Below are positions 11,093 to 21,853 of a stretch of DNA of 64,000 nt, piece by piece. The stretch is taken from positions 5,863,034-5,927,033 of the forward strand of contig NC_082618.1 in assembly GCF_030936135.1 (NCBI RefSeq). Direction: 5' to 3'. Below the pieces are notes generated by a model. The model saw only the letters and a program-made list of their open reading frames with translations. It was not told the origin of the DNA and did no database searches. How positions within the stretch are numbered: the stretch's first letter is position 1; the number at the start of each line of letters is the position of its first letter. This stretch comes from Gavia stellata. Lineage: Eukaryota; Chordata; Aves; Gaviiformes; Gaviidae. The position numbers were made by a program, and so were the translations under genes.

Positions 11093-11174
11093 ATGGTGGT
11101 CCTGCGGGCTGGGCTCTGCCCCGGTCTCACCCAAGAGATGATCCAGCTTCTCCGGGTGAACGGCATCAGGACTG
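11093..11174 (+). CDS. RAD51D: RAD51D exon 1, coding part (residues 1-27)
   Basis: Twenty-seven codons plus one nucleotide end at a GTAACG donor. Whether the 5' UTR is spliced is not resolved. Confidence 0.95.
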
Positions 11175-14100
11175 GTAACGGGGCAGCAGCGGGGTCTCGG
11201 GTTGGGGAACGTCATTGCCTGCACCTTTGGGGTGGCACCCCACTCTCCTCCCGCGCAGGACCCATCGGCCAGGCTGGGTGGTCGGGGCTGTGGGGAAGGC
11301 CCTGGAAAACATCTCCTGCCTCTCTGGCTTTGGTTTGCAGCCCAGAAGCTGCAGCGAGGAGTTTTCTTAGAGCCCCGTAGCGAAAAGGAGGGTGGGCGCA
11401 GGTTGTCTGCCATGAGAACGCTGGGCATCGACTGCAGGAGCGTGGGGGGCTGCGGCTCCCGTCCCTGCACCCACATCATCCCCCACCCTGGAAGGGTGAT
11501 GTTGGTGCAATATCCCTCCTGTGTCCTCTGTGCTGGATGTCTTCTGGGTCCCCCTGGTTGAATACGATGAGTCAAGATTTCTCCATAGGAGCGTGAGAGT
11601 GTTAGGACATAGAAGGGGTCTCTGCGGAGGCTCTCTGAGGGATGATCAATTGCGGCTTTTAGAAGGTATTTCAGGAGGGTTTGTGCATTTTCCCCCCTGA
11701 AAAATGCCCAGGCTCCTGGCACACTGCACCCTGGGCACCTCCTGCTCTTAGCAGGGAAGGAAAAGACTTCAGGTGGATTCTTTACTTGCTCTGAGAAACT
11801 TAGAGCTGAAAAATCCACCATTTTATTCTTGTTAAATGGGATCTGTGAGATCCTGTGTGTGCTGTAGCCATGGATGCTGTAATCCCCATTTTCCCTATAA
11901 GAACTGCTTTTCGCCATTATTGTTTTTTCAACCAATAACATACACATCTATGTGAAAAAATGAATCTTGGAGTGGTTCCTGAGATCAGCGATGGGGCCAC
12001 TAGTTCTTCTCATTCTGTGGCTTTAGCCCTTCCTGGCATGCCCAGGGCTGGCGCTTTGGGTCAGTCACGGCCCCCTTGAGACTTTGGTACAGTGGCAGAA
12101 GGGGTTTCTCTTGGCTGGCCCCAGCTATCTAATGGCCCTGGGCAGCTCTTGAGCAAAACAGGGAGAAGTTTTACCAGCTTCTCTCCCTGATCTGTTTTGC
12201 CAGAAACAATTTGTTTTGCAATGGGCGGTGGGGCCATCTCAGAGGGAAAACTCCGATACTCCATTTTGTGGGGCATCCTGCTCACCCACTGGCAGAGGGC
12301 ACAGACATTCTGCCTGTTGGTGCAGGCAGGCTTTGTCTAAGCTGGTCGTCTCTTTGGTGTTCGTAGCCTGTCCAGGTTTGGATTCCAATTTCTTGTCCCT
12401 CATGTTATTTGCAGTGATAGACTTTGTGTCATCAGACCTGGAGGACGTTGCCCAGAAGTGTTCCCTGTCTTACAAGGTAAGGGGTGACTCCCGAGTCCTG
12501 CTGTGTTAACTGGGGAGCTCAGAAGCTGATCAGCTCACAGCTTGGATGGGCTTGTCTGGGGGGACCTTCTGCAGGGGACATTGTTGGCCCTGGACTTCCT
12601 CAGTCCCGTTTCCAGACACCTCTCTGCCCACCAGGCACTGGTTGCAGTGAGACGTGTGCTCCTGGCCCAGTTCTCTGCCTTCCCTGCCAATGGAGCAGAC
12701 CTCTACGAGGAGCTCAAGAGCTCCACGGCCATCCTGCCCACGGGGAGCCCAAGGTGGGTACATCGCCCAGCGAGCCAGCAGGTCTGCTCGGGGCTGGGCT
12801 TGCTGCAAGAGGCCACGGCTGCCTAGCGCAGGCTTTGGGTTTCAACATGGTGATGCCCTGAGCAGGCTCGGTGGTGTCCACACCATCCCCAGCAGCTGTT
12901 TTAAAAACTTCCAGCCACAGCCTGGCTCTGCCTTTTGTGAGCAAGAGGTGATTATTCTTCATGTCCTGTGAAAGCAAAGCCAGCTGGTCTGTGTCCCTTG
13001 AGGGAATGACATTGCTGTTGTCCTTGTGGCAGCCTGCTCGCCTTTTGGGAACTGGTTGTGTGTCGCGCTTCTAGACTGGAAAACATGCTGCCTTCAGCCT
13101 TTCCCTCGAGGGCTCCAGAGAGGAGAGTTATGGATCTGGGAGGACTGTTGAGTGATGATGGTCCAAACTGTCTAGATCAGGCATGGAAATGAGTTACTCT
13201 ACTGCGTGTCCTTACTACTTTCCTCCCGTCCCCTCGCTGGGTTCAGTGACTATGCAGAGAAACCCTGGGTATTCAAACCTTGCTCCCAGGACCACAGCTC
13301 TTCTCCAGCTCAGGACTGTCCTCTTGTAGCCCCTACATTGCAGATCTGCTGTTGCCCGCAATGTGGAGAGAGCTAGGGATGGGAGGGAAGGAGCAGAGCC
13401 TGAGGAACTTGTCTGCCTTTGGGAAGGGAATGCTAGAAACTGCTGCCTTCCAATGCCCCTGCCATTCTGGCTGAAGATGTGTTGATAATCCCACCTGGTG
13501 TTCAACCCGTAGCCTGGACCAGCTGCTAGACTCCGGGCTGTATACGGGAGAAGTGACGGAGCTCATGGGAGTGCCGGGCAGTGGGAAGACGCAGGTGAGT
13601 GGGACAGAGGAGGGGAGAGGACAGGTAGGGCGAAGATGCCTTCGGGCACGCGAAGCAGAGGGACCTGGGAGGGTTGGCTGATGCCTGGTACCTGCCTCTC
13701 CAGGTGTGCCTGGGCATTGCAGCCAGCGTGTCTCTCAGCCTCAAGCAGCATGTCCTGTTTCTCGACTCCACGGGTGGGTTCACTGCCTCCCGTCTCTACC
13801 AGATGCTTCGAGCCCGGGCAGAGAACGAGGAAGAGCAGGCAAGTTCCCCTGGAGCTGATCCTGCTGCTGCTCCTCCACTTGTGCCTTGGCTCTTGCCTGC
13901 AGACAAGCCCCAGAGACGTTTTTTCTGTCCAGCTCTGCCTTTGTCCCCATGGGCTTTTTTGGGTCCAAACTCTTCCTCCCATGGCTGGGTGGGTGCTGTG
14001 CTCAGGGACAGACACTACACTTTGTGTTTTTTTTTTCCTTGGGGAGAAGAGGAGGGCTTGCTGTAGTTGCTCACGCTTTTGCTCCCCGAGCCCAATCCGC

Positions 14101-17100
14101 ATCGCTGCTTCCATCAGTGCAATGGGGACAACAGTGTTCATGGGGTGGAGGCAAATGTGGAAGAAATAAGGGTCCCTGTCTCCATGGCATGGTATAAATG
14201 TGAAGAGCTGGTAGCAGCTGGGCAGGAGGAATATGGTGGGTCCTGGAGGGGATGAGGCTGTTGTTGATGCCACTTTGTGCCACAGCTGGAGGCTCTGCAG
14301 CGGATCCAGGTGGTCCGTGTGTTCGACATCTATGAAATGCTGAGTGCCTTGCAGGAGCTGCGGGATCGCCTCTCCCAGCAGGTAGAAGCGACGCTCCGGG
14401 CCCTTTCCCTTCCCTAGAGCTGCAAATAAAGCCGGGAGGCTTGTGCCTGATGAGTGACACCAGATCTGGGGTGACACCCCGTCCTGGGGACATTCGAACC
14501 TCTGTGCAGCTCATGACCTCAAACTGCTGGATTTGTTACTCCACGTTGCACACGGTGCCTCCTTCTTTCAGGTCGTGAGCTCCATGGGATCTCTCAAGAT
14601 CGTGGTGATCGACTCGGTCTCGGCCGTGATCTACCCGCTGCTGGGTGGCAAGCAGTCAGAGGGTGAGCTGCTTTGTTAGGATGTGCAATGAGGTTCCAGA
14701 CCTCTCTGCTTGTCCTGAAGAGCATCTTCCTCCCATGCATGCTGTGCCTGGAGGTGGGGCAGGATGGATGTGAGTGCAACTGCTCCCAGCTTTTCCTTTG
14801 CAACTGGATAAAATGGGAGTCTGTTTGCAGTGTTATTGGCAAACATTCAAGCTGGCTGTGGCTGTGCAAGCTCCTGCCAGTGGTCTGAAACCCATCCAGA
14901 GGACAGAGAAGGCACTGAACTGTTTGCTCACAGAGTAAAACCTCTGCTTACAGTGTCACAGATACGTGGTGGTTGCTGGCAGTTTGCAAAGCTCCCCGAG
15001 ACTCTTTCCGCCAGAAAGTGAGGGGCTTTCTGCTGGCTGAGATACTAAGGAGGCCCCTCAAACACCTTCCAGAGGGTCTTGCACACCTTGGTGGCAGCCA
15101 GTGCCGTCACAGGAGGTCCCCTTGACCACCGACTGTAGGAAATGAAGCTGTGAGCTGGAGAGAGGGGTCCTGTACCTGCTAAATCAACCTGGCTGGGTTT
15201 GTCTGGAGTTCCTGGTGCTTTTGTAGGTTTTTTTGGCCTCAGGGCTTCTAAGATGGGAAAGGAAGGGGTTGGAACAACTTGGGGATTGGTCTGTCCATGC
15301 TACATCCATTCAGCTGAGGTGCCCTGGAGTGTGTGAGTGCAGTGGGTACATCGGGGTGCTGGTAACGGAAAAGGTTGAAGGTGCCCATGAACACCAGCAC
15401 TGGCACTAAATCTAGTGTTCATGCAAATCTAGATGTCATCTGCCTCCAAGGTGCACTTTGGGGGCTGGTCCCTCTGTTTCAGTTGATCCCCAAACGCCCA
15501 ACTGCTTTGTCCTCCTCCAGGTTTGGCCATCATGATGCAGCTGGCCAGGGAGCTGAAGACAGTGGCCAGGGAGTTCAGCCTTGCTGTTGTGGTGAGTGTT
15601 GCTGTGCCCTGTCCTTCACGTGCTGCCGTATGCCATGGTGAGGAGCCCTGTAGAGCCTCTGCTTCTCTGCAGCCCGTGGATGTCTTATTCCAGCAAGTGT
15701 GGAGCAAGAACAGGGCTGATTTGCTGCCTGCTTTTATTGCTGTCCTCAGCCAACACGGCATTCACTCGATTGAGCAAGGTAGAGTTAAGTACGGACAGAT
15801 GGAAAGGTTGTTTGTATTTATTTTTGATGTAACGCCATTCATTTAAGGGGCTGGCCAGCTTACTAAGTAACCTCTTGCTTAGTTACCTTGGAGGAACTGC
15901 AGGGCATTGCATCATGCAAAACGAGCTGGGGGCTGGAACGGGCCCTGCTCTGGTCTTCCCCAACCCTTGGCCAAGCAACTGCATTTGCTTCAGTGCACCC
16001 AGACAGGTTGCTGGGACCACAATTAATGTGTTTGAATTGGGAAGGGCACGACAGAAAATGGTCCTGTGCTGAACCTGGCACTGGAAGGTGTTGAGACAGT
16101 CCTGCCCTTTGCTATGATTAATGATAAAGTGACAAGGAGGGGGTGCCTGGAGGGATGCTTGGAGGCTCCAGGTTAAACTTTGCAGGTGGCTTCAGCACCA
16201 GGAATCACTGCAGCTTGCAGATATGAGCGAGCTCCTACCTGAGTACATGTCTGGGACAGTTGTGTGGGCTGCATTTAGAGGGGATGGCATGGGTGTGCCA
16301 AGAAGGAGGGCTCAGGATGGAGAAGAAAAGTCTTCGCAGAAGTTGCAGACTGGCCATTATCTCCCGGTGATCTCTGGTGTTCCATTACACTGAGTGGCAC
16401 TGCTTTTCCCCGGCACTAAGCCTGTTTTGTGCTGCAGGTGACTAACCAGGTGACAAGGGACAGCAGCACCGCTCCACTGAAGCCAGCCCTCGGCCGCTCC
16501 TGGAGTTTCGTGCCCAGCACCCGGGTGCTGCTGGAGAGCAAAGAAACCACCTGGGAGAAAGCCACCACGCAGCGCGTCGCTTCCTTGGCAAAGTCACCCC
16601 GGCAGGTGAGGCTCCCTGGAGCAGTCCCTCTGGTAATGGAGAAGAAGCTATATGGGACATGGATGTGGCTTCGGAGCAGAGGAAGGCCCCTTCCGGGGGT
16701 AGGGCAGGATCAGGCCTCGCTGGGTGATGCGTGACAATGGGACAGGAGCAAATGCAGCCTGGTTGTATGCTATGGAAGAGAAGAGCATCTGTTCCCAACA
16801 GCCTGAGCCTGTACTTATAGGCACGTTAAATGAGTGGCACCACTTCCAATCCAGGTCACAGTGTTCCTCCTGCTTGTCTCGCTCTCCTGATGGTGTATGG
16901 GCAGTGAGGATCCCACGGAGCTGGCTCCGACACCTGCAGAGGTGACTTTGGCTTGAATCCTGCCTATGTACGGGGCAGCGCTGCCTGAGCCTCCTGGCTC
17001 CGAGCCCGCTCTGTGGTCTGATCCAAATGGGTTTGGATGTGGTCGCGTGCTGGGCAGCGCAATGCATCCTGGATGTGCTAAATTACAATGTGTCTGGGGA

Positions 17101-17401
17101 TATCTCGGAGCAAGATGTTCTTTCTTTACTAAATTGCATTCTCTATTTGTATCTGTGTTCAGCAAACCCGGTTAAAATGAGGGCACCAGCAGAAAGACAT
17201 CCTCAAGGGGATGTAATAGGGGATTTTTGGCTCTGGGCAGGTGATGGAGTGGTGTATAGGTTTGCCCGTAGAGTCCCAGCAGCGTGAGGTTGAGCTCCTG
17301 TCTGTTTCTCCTTGCAGCCCACAGGGATACAGGTGGAGCTGGATATCGGCAACAGTGATGTGCAGGAGCTGAGCCCAGCAACACCCACCCAGGGGCTCTG
17401 A
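11093..17401 (+). CDS. RAD51D: RAD51D, RAD51 paralogue of homologous recombination (complete)
   Basis: Ten exons join in phase into 329 residues; human RAD51D has 328. RAD51D is an ATP-binding subunit of the nuclear BCDX2 complex (RAD51B-RAD51C-RAD51D-XRCC2), which helps load RAD51 on single-stranded DNA. Residues 1 to about 80 are the small N-terminal domain that contacts XRCC2; the RecA core follows. Walker A is GVPGSGKT (residues 107-114, K113), with V at the second position where human has G. Walker B is KIVVIDSV (D206). The start is the ATG at 11093, giving [20 protein letters not shown] as in orthologues. Intron 5 uses a GC donor. Two overlapping poly(A) signals follow the stop. The gene is transcribed in the same direction as RFFL; in mammals read-through RAD51D-RFFL transcripts are known. 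Confidence 0.97.
12415..12476 (+). CDS. RAD51D: RAD51D exon 2 (residues 28-48)
   Basis: It encodes (V)[20 protein letters not shown] after a TTTGCAG acceptor and before a GTAAGG donor. It is part of the N-terminal domain. Confidence 0.96.
12635..12753 (+). CDS. RAD51D: RAD51D exon 3 (residues 49-87)
   Basis: It encodes [20 protein letters not shown] to ILPTGSP and ends in AG, which joins C of exon 4 to give S88. The donor is GTGGGT. Confidence 0.96.
13513..13594 (+). CDS. RAD51D: RAD51D exon 4 (residues 88-115, Walker A)
   Basis: It encodes [19 protein letters not shown] followed by VPGSGKTQ. The ATP-binding loop GVPGSGKT carries the catalytic lysine K113. The donor is GTGAGT. Confidence 0.97.
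13704..13838 (+). CDS. RAD51D: RAD51D exon 5 (residues 116-160), GC donor
   Basis: Forty-five codons, [20 protein letters not shown] to ENEEEQ. The next coding base is in exon 6, and the only donor that fits is AGCAG/GCAAGT, a GC-AG intron with an otherwise strong consensus. Confidence 0.95.
14286..14381 (+). CDS. RAD51D: RAD51D exon 6 (residues 161-192)
   Basis: Thirty-two codons, [20 protein letters not shown] to RLSQQ, lie between a GCCACAG acceptor and a GTAGAA donor. Confidence 0.95.
14572..14662 (+). CDS. RAD51D: RAD51D exon 7 (residues 193-222, Walker B)
   Basis: It encodes [20 protein letters not shown] and then [10 protein letters not shown] plus one nucleotide. D206 of IVVID is the Walker B acid. 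Confidence 0.96.
15521..15591 (+). CDS. RAD51D: RAD51D exon 8 (residues 223-246)
   Basis: It encodes (G)[20 protein letters not shown], then AVV. The acceptor is CCTCCAG and the donor GTGAGT. Confidence 0.96.
16438..16605 (+). CDS. RAD51D: RAD51D exon 9 (residues 247-302)
   Basis: Fifty-six codons, starting [10 protein letters not shown] and containing [15 protein letters not shown], a conserved core segment, then ASLAKSPRQ. The acceptor is GCTGCAG and the donor GTGAGG. Confidence 0.97.
17318..17401 (+). CDS. RAD51D: RAD51D exon 10, terminal (residues 303-329 and stop)
   Basis: It encodes [20 protein letters not shown], then ATPTQGL and TGA. The acceptor is CTTGCAG. Confidence 0.95.
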   Translation, partial: PTGIQVELDIGNSDVQELSPATPTQGL

Positions 17402-17831
17402 TGCAGGCGGAAAAGCAAATGTCAAGGTCCAAGAGAACTGTAAAAAAGCAGGCGAGCACACTGAAGGTTTTACAGACTGTTGCTGAGAGTCCTGCAGCCC
17501 CAGGAAGGACCAACATGAAGAAGCTCTTGTTCTTCTGTGCTGGGGAGAAAGCGAGCGTGGGGTTCCTCAGAGATCTCCTTGCCTCAGCAGATGCAGCCCA
17601 TGGTGGCTGAGCTGTGTGGGCAGCACGACAGCCAGGTCCTCTCCTCCGCTGCAGGCTTGTCTCCAAGCAGCAGAGCCAGCCCTGTCCTAAGGTGTGGGCT
17701 TGGGGCCAGCTGGCGTGTCCCCGCACAAACCCATGACTCCTCGTGCTGGGTTTGTTCCCCCCATAACTCGCTGCCCTCTGGTCCCGGAGCTCTGACGGTC
17801 CTTGGGCAGCCCACAGTGGTCTTGGTTCAGA

Positions 17832-17843
17832 AATAAAAATAAA
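17832..17843 (+). terminator. Tandem poly(A) signals of RAD51D
   Basis: Two consecutive AATAAA hexamers lie about 430 nt after the RAD51D stop, predicting a 3' end near 17.86 kb. Confidence 0.75.
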
Positions 17844-17859
17844 AAGATGTTGCACACTA

Positions 17860-20160
17860 CTGTGGTTGTTGGGAGCTGGAATTCAATTAATGGCAACTGC
17901 TGTTAACTTAATTAAAATTTTGAGGTTTAGTCCCTAGCAGGACTGGGTGGGACAGGCTGCTGATGAGCAGGGACATAATCGGATGCTTGATTTGACCTTC
18001 TCCCCAGAGTTACACCAGACCCTGGAGGGACCTGCTGGTATTTTTGGGGCACTGCTGTGCTGCATAAAGAATTGCTGTTAATTGATGGAGGTTATGGTCT
18101 GGATCGGCTGGGGTGGACGAGTCCTGACTGACACCAGCTGGCCCTGCCTGATGCTCAAGGACCTACTCAATGGCATGTGAAGTTTAAAATAATCTCTCCT
18201 TGCCCCAGTGCTTTCCAGCTGCTCTCGCCTGCTCTGGGCACCCTCCCGGGGGCTTGTGCAGTGCCAGGGAGGAGATGGGAGGCTGGGATGGAGCGTGGCC
18301 TCTCCTCTTGATCCCAGATGTCTTGGACACCCTCGTCCTCTGCTTAATAAGAAACCTCCTTGGCAGGTGAGCTGCGTTAGGGCTTGTACCTCCGAGGCTG
18401 CTCATGTAGATGGTGGGGGCTGGGACTCATCAGGGCATGCTCATTAAACTAATAACACAGCAGTACAGCTCCTGGAGCCTTCTAAGGCTGTGCTGGGCAA
18501 AGAGGAGTCTGATTTAGCCAGAACTTGGGTGCTGATTTCTCCAGAGCGGACATAAACTGTACAGCCCTGTATTCCTGAGCAATAGCTGCTGTAGGGAAGG
18601 TGCAGCTAAAAGGGGTATGTGAACACACACTTTGGTTTCCCAAGAGGCAGTGCCAGGTCTCAGCACAGATTTTTATTTTGCACATCCGTCAGAGCCGTGT
18701 TTCCTGTGAAACCGAGCTCCTGGTGCTCCCAGGGCTGTGGTTTAGGGGGCAGGTCCCACCTCCTCCATCGCGGCCACCGCAGCCCTGTGGATGTGGCTGT
18801 GGGAAAGGCCGTGCTCCCAGCAGGTCCTGCCCGAGGAGGGGAATGTGCCAAAGCTGTACGTTAAAACAGTTTTCAGTAAAAATAAATGTATTTTAAAGTT
18901 GTGGATTTATTCGCATTTCTGGGACTTCCAAGCTTGGGAGGGGAGGTTTGGCCCCAGGGATTGCAGCCTGGCTCGCTGGGGTGAGGAAGAGGATGGTTTT
19001 CCCACCCGCTGGAGACCCATGCTGATGTGGCTAGTTCTTACAAGCAGAAAATTTAGCTTGTTATGTCTCTTCAAGCTGTGAATAAACAGCTGGTATACAC
19101 TAATTTCAGTCAAAACTGCTACTATTTTCGCTCTCTGCCTAATGCTCCTTTTCTGTAGGGAAAGCAAAGCTCTCACAGGGGAGTGTGGAGCAGGGGAAAA
19201 GCCAAACAGAAACCTCTTTTAGTTATATTTGAACCAAGAGGGCTTTCTCACTGTCTCCTTCCCCTAATTAGCAGGAAGACGAGAAGGGGAACGGCCTGCT
19301 TTGAACCCTGCGTCAGCCTCGGTGCGAGACCAGCCATGCACCCAGTGCGCATCTTCGCCGTGGCCCCCGGGAAATGACAGCAGAGACTGCGGTCTTGCAC
19401 TTAGTCACCGGGGAGCAATCATGGGACCGTGATTCAAAGGGGACGGTACCAGTCGGTCGGGAAGAGACTGGGGAAAGGTGATGACGCTCAGGCTGTGCTC
19501 CCCCAAACCTACCCATCCCGGGGTTTTGGGTATAGCCGTGACCTGGGGGGATTTCCTCTCCTTGGCAATCAGCTAATTGCAGCTGCGGGAGTTTTATGCC
19601 CTTTTGGGAAACAGCTGGGTAGGTCGGGGAGGTGGTGTGATATGGGGCACGGCTGAGCTTCGGGTGGCAGCTCCTCCGCTCCTGGGTTCGCCGCCGAGGT
19701 AGGCAGCGTGCGTGCGGGGTGATGGCGACGTCCTGAATTTCCGGCTGCACTGCCGCAGGTAAGGTGTTGCTGCGGGTGCTGGTAATTGCTCGGTGCAGGG
19801 ACAGCAGAAGTGTTCGGGCTACGGTAATCTATTGCCCGATCTGGAAAAACTGGCCTTCTTACTCAAGCTGATTTGCCCTAAATTTGCATAGTAAAATTAG
19901 ACTGGAAAGAGTTTGTGACCTAAATATCCTAATTCAGCCCTTCTCCTCCATGCTGAGACAGGCACTTCTGCAACCCTGTAAGACAGGGCCTGGCTGTGCC
20001 ATTGCGCACGGGGACGTCCCCTCTCCCTGCTCCTTCCCGTTGCCCAAATCGGCCAGAAAACTGCGGGAAAGGCGCGGAGCAGGGTGATAAAACCCATCCC
20101 AGGGCAGACAGGGCACCCCTTGCCCCGAGTAGTGGGGATGATGCCTTTTGGCACCGAGGG
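17860..20160. other. Intergenic DNA between RAD51D and RFFL
   Basis: No coding exon is recognised. Further AATAAA hexamers near 18878 and 19080 could serve longer RAD51D 3' ends. Open frames are short and lack domains. Confidence 0.6.
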
Positions 20161-20171
20161 CTTGTTTGCCC

Positions 20172-20370
20172 TTGATAGGTATAAAATACATACGTGTGTG
20201 TTTATGTGTATTGTGTGCATATGCCTATATGGGGGTGTGTGTACATGTCTGTGTATATATGGCTGTGTGTGTATATATATATGGCCGTATACATATGTGT
20301 ATATATAAAAATATATATGTGTGTGTGTATGTATATATATACACGGGCGTATACCTGTACGTATGTGTAT
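20172..20370 (+). repeat. TG/TA/TATG simple-sequence tract upstream of RFFL
   Basis: About 200 bp of mostly alternating purine-pyrimidine sequence (GTGTGT, TATATA, GTATAC, ACGTGTG blocks), interrupted but continuous. It stops abruptly where the CpG-rich RFFL promoter begins. Confidence 0.9.
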
Positions 20371-20389
20371 GCTTCCCGTGCGATGCAGC

Positions 20390-21060
20390 CTTGCCCCCGC
20401 GCACACAGCAGGAACCCCTTCGAAGCACACGGGACCCCCCCGGCCACCCTCCCTCTAACCCCGGGGTCTCGAACCCGCGGCCCTCGGAGCCGCCGCGCCC
20501 CGCGGGCGGTGGTGCCCTCTCGGCCTCCTGAGGGCGCCAGAGAAACCTCCGCGCCGCCAGGGGTGGGCCGCCCGGTGTTGTCTAGCTCGCTGCTCTATGG
20601 CCGCCGCTCTGGCCCGCTTCTCTGTGGCCGGCCGCCGCCGCCGTGGGCAGTTGCCATAGCGCCGCCGCCGCCGCGCCGAGCGGAGGGTTCGGGGCCGACC
20701 CGCGGCCCGGCCCGGCCGCAGTCTCCGGGACGGGGCTGCCGAAGGAGGCAGGTGAGGGGGTTGCGGTGCTGCCAGTGTTTGGGGGGGCTGCCAGGGCTTG
20801 GGGGGGCTGGCAGTGAGGGGGCTGCCGGGGGTTGGGGGGTGTGAGGCAGCTGGGGGGCTGACAGAGTGGGGCGGGTGCAGGGGGTAGTGGGGGGCAGTTA
20901 AATGTGGGGGCCCTGAGGCAGTGGAGTTGCTACTGAGGGTTACCAAGGGGCTGTGGGGTGGGGGAACTGCTGGGTCTTCGCAGGTGTGGGGGGACGTGGG
21001 GCTGGGGGGGGGCAGGGAGAGGGGCGTTCGGACCGGGGGGGGGCTGGAAGGGGGCTGTGA
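20390..21060 (+). promoter_or_regulatory. CpG island promoter of RFFL with non-coding exon 1
   Basis: CpG density is very high from about 20.39 to 20.75 kb, followed by a G-rich stretch. A consensus donor, GGCAG/GTGAGG, falls after 20751, which I take as the end of the untranslated first exon of RFFL. The next RFFL exon accepted is at 41266. Confidence 0.7.
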
Positions 21061-21716
21061 GCCCCGGGATTCTAGTTTGGGGGAGATGGGGTGAAGGGGC
21101 TCCTTTACGGGGAGCACTTGCGCTAACGAGGGGGGGTGGGACTCGGGTACAGCCTCTTTTCCCTCGTTTAGAAAGTGGCGTTCAGAAACTCTTTCCTTTT
21201 CTGAGTTACGCTCCCAAAGGCGCTCTGAGGTTCTGTTGGTTATTCGGCTCAAAACGCTGTGAGAACGGAGGAGTTGTGGAAAAGCGCCAGCCTTCAGGCC
21301 AGCTCTTCGCTTAAATGCTTGTCTCTTTGCATTTTGGCATGTCTAAGGTACTGATTTGTTGGGTGGCAGCGTACCTGGGGTGGCTGATGCCTCCTCGGTA
21401 GCAAGGACCCCAGTTATTTTCTTAATGAGGAGCTCAGCCCCACTTTTGCTCAGAATCAGGGGCGTACAGCAAAGTGGAAGCTCTGCAAAGTCCCTCCTTT
21501 GCCACAGAAGGCAAAAGGAGTTCAGAAAATCAAAGTACTCAAGTGTTCTTCAGAACAGGTTGTTCCTGTAAACTGGTCAAGGTGTTTCCTGCGGAGAAAG
21601 TGTTGATGCATCATCAAATCTGTTTCTTACCAGTATTTCAGCATGTGACTTCAGGTTAATAAATGCAAACTTTCTGCAGTGCGAACATGCACGCAGTCTA
21701 GTCTGAGCCTTTACAG

Positions 21717-21853
21717 ATCAGGGACTTGGCAAAACAGCTAAGGATGAATGCGCTCAACGTTATGACCGGGTGATAAACAAGCTGTTGCGCTTGATGGTTT
21801 CACGTGTTTTCAAACACTGCGAGGATGGGCAGGCTTACTTAGATACCATAGAG
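21717..21853 (+). other. Candidate alternative or cryptic exon in RFFL intron 1
   Basis: A 137-nt segment lies between a CCTTTACAG acceptor and a GAG/GTAAGTG donor, about 1 kb after RFFL exon 1. One frame is open across all of it (includes AQRYDRVINKLLRLMVSRVF), though that frame has no recognised homologue. Its phase-2 length and position suit an alternative 5' UTR exon better than protein-coding sequence. Confidence 0.35.

Larger units (their letters stand above)
9830..11200 (+). promoter_or_regulatory. CpG island at the RAD51D 5' end
   Basis: Very GC- and CpG-rich DNA extends from about 9.83 kb into the first RAD51D coding exon, typical of a TATA-less housekeeping promoter. No TATA box is evident. 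The transcription start cannot be fixed from sequence. The G-rich tandem array at 10185-10562 lies inside it. Long frames on both strands here (up to 416 codons) are a by-product of stop-poor GC-rich repeat sequence. Confidence 0.75.

Noticed and set aside
9828-11178. Several open frames of 350-416 codons on both strands
   Set aside because: They run through the GC-rich minisatellite and CpG island, where stops are rare, and overlap each other in all frames. Composition is Gly/Arg/Pro repeats with no domain.
11018-11947. 309-codon minus-strand frame over the RAD51D first exon
   Set aside because: It overlaps the verified RAD51D start exon and has no conserved motif. Bidirectional promoter activity is possible but not shown by sequence.
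13563-14477. 304-codon minus-strand frame
   Set aside because: It is antisense to verified RAD51D exons 5 and 6 and their introns. It is a shadow of coding GC content.
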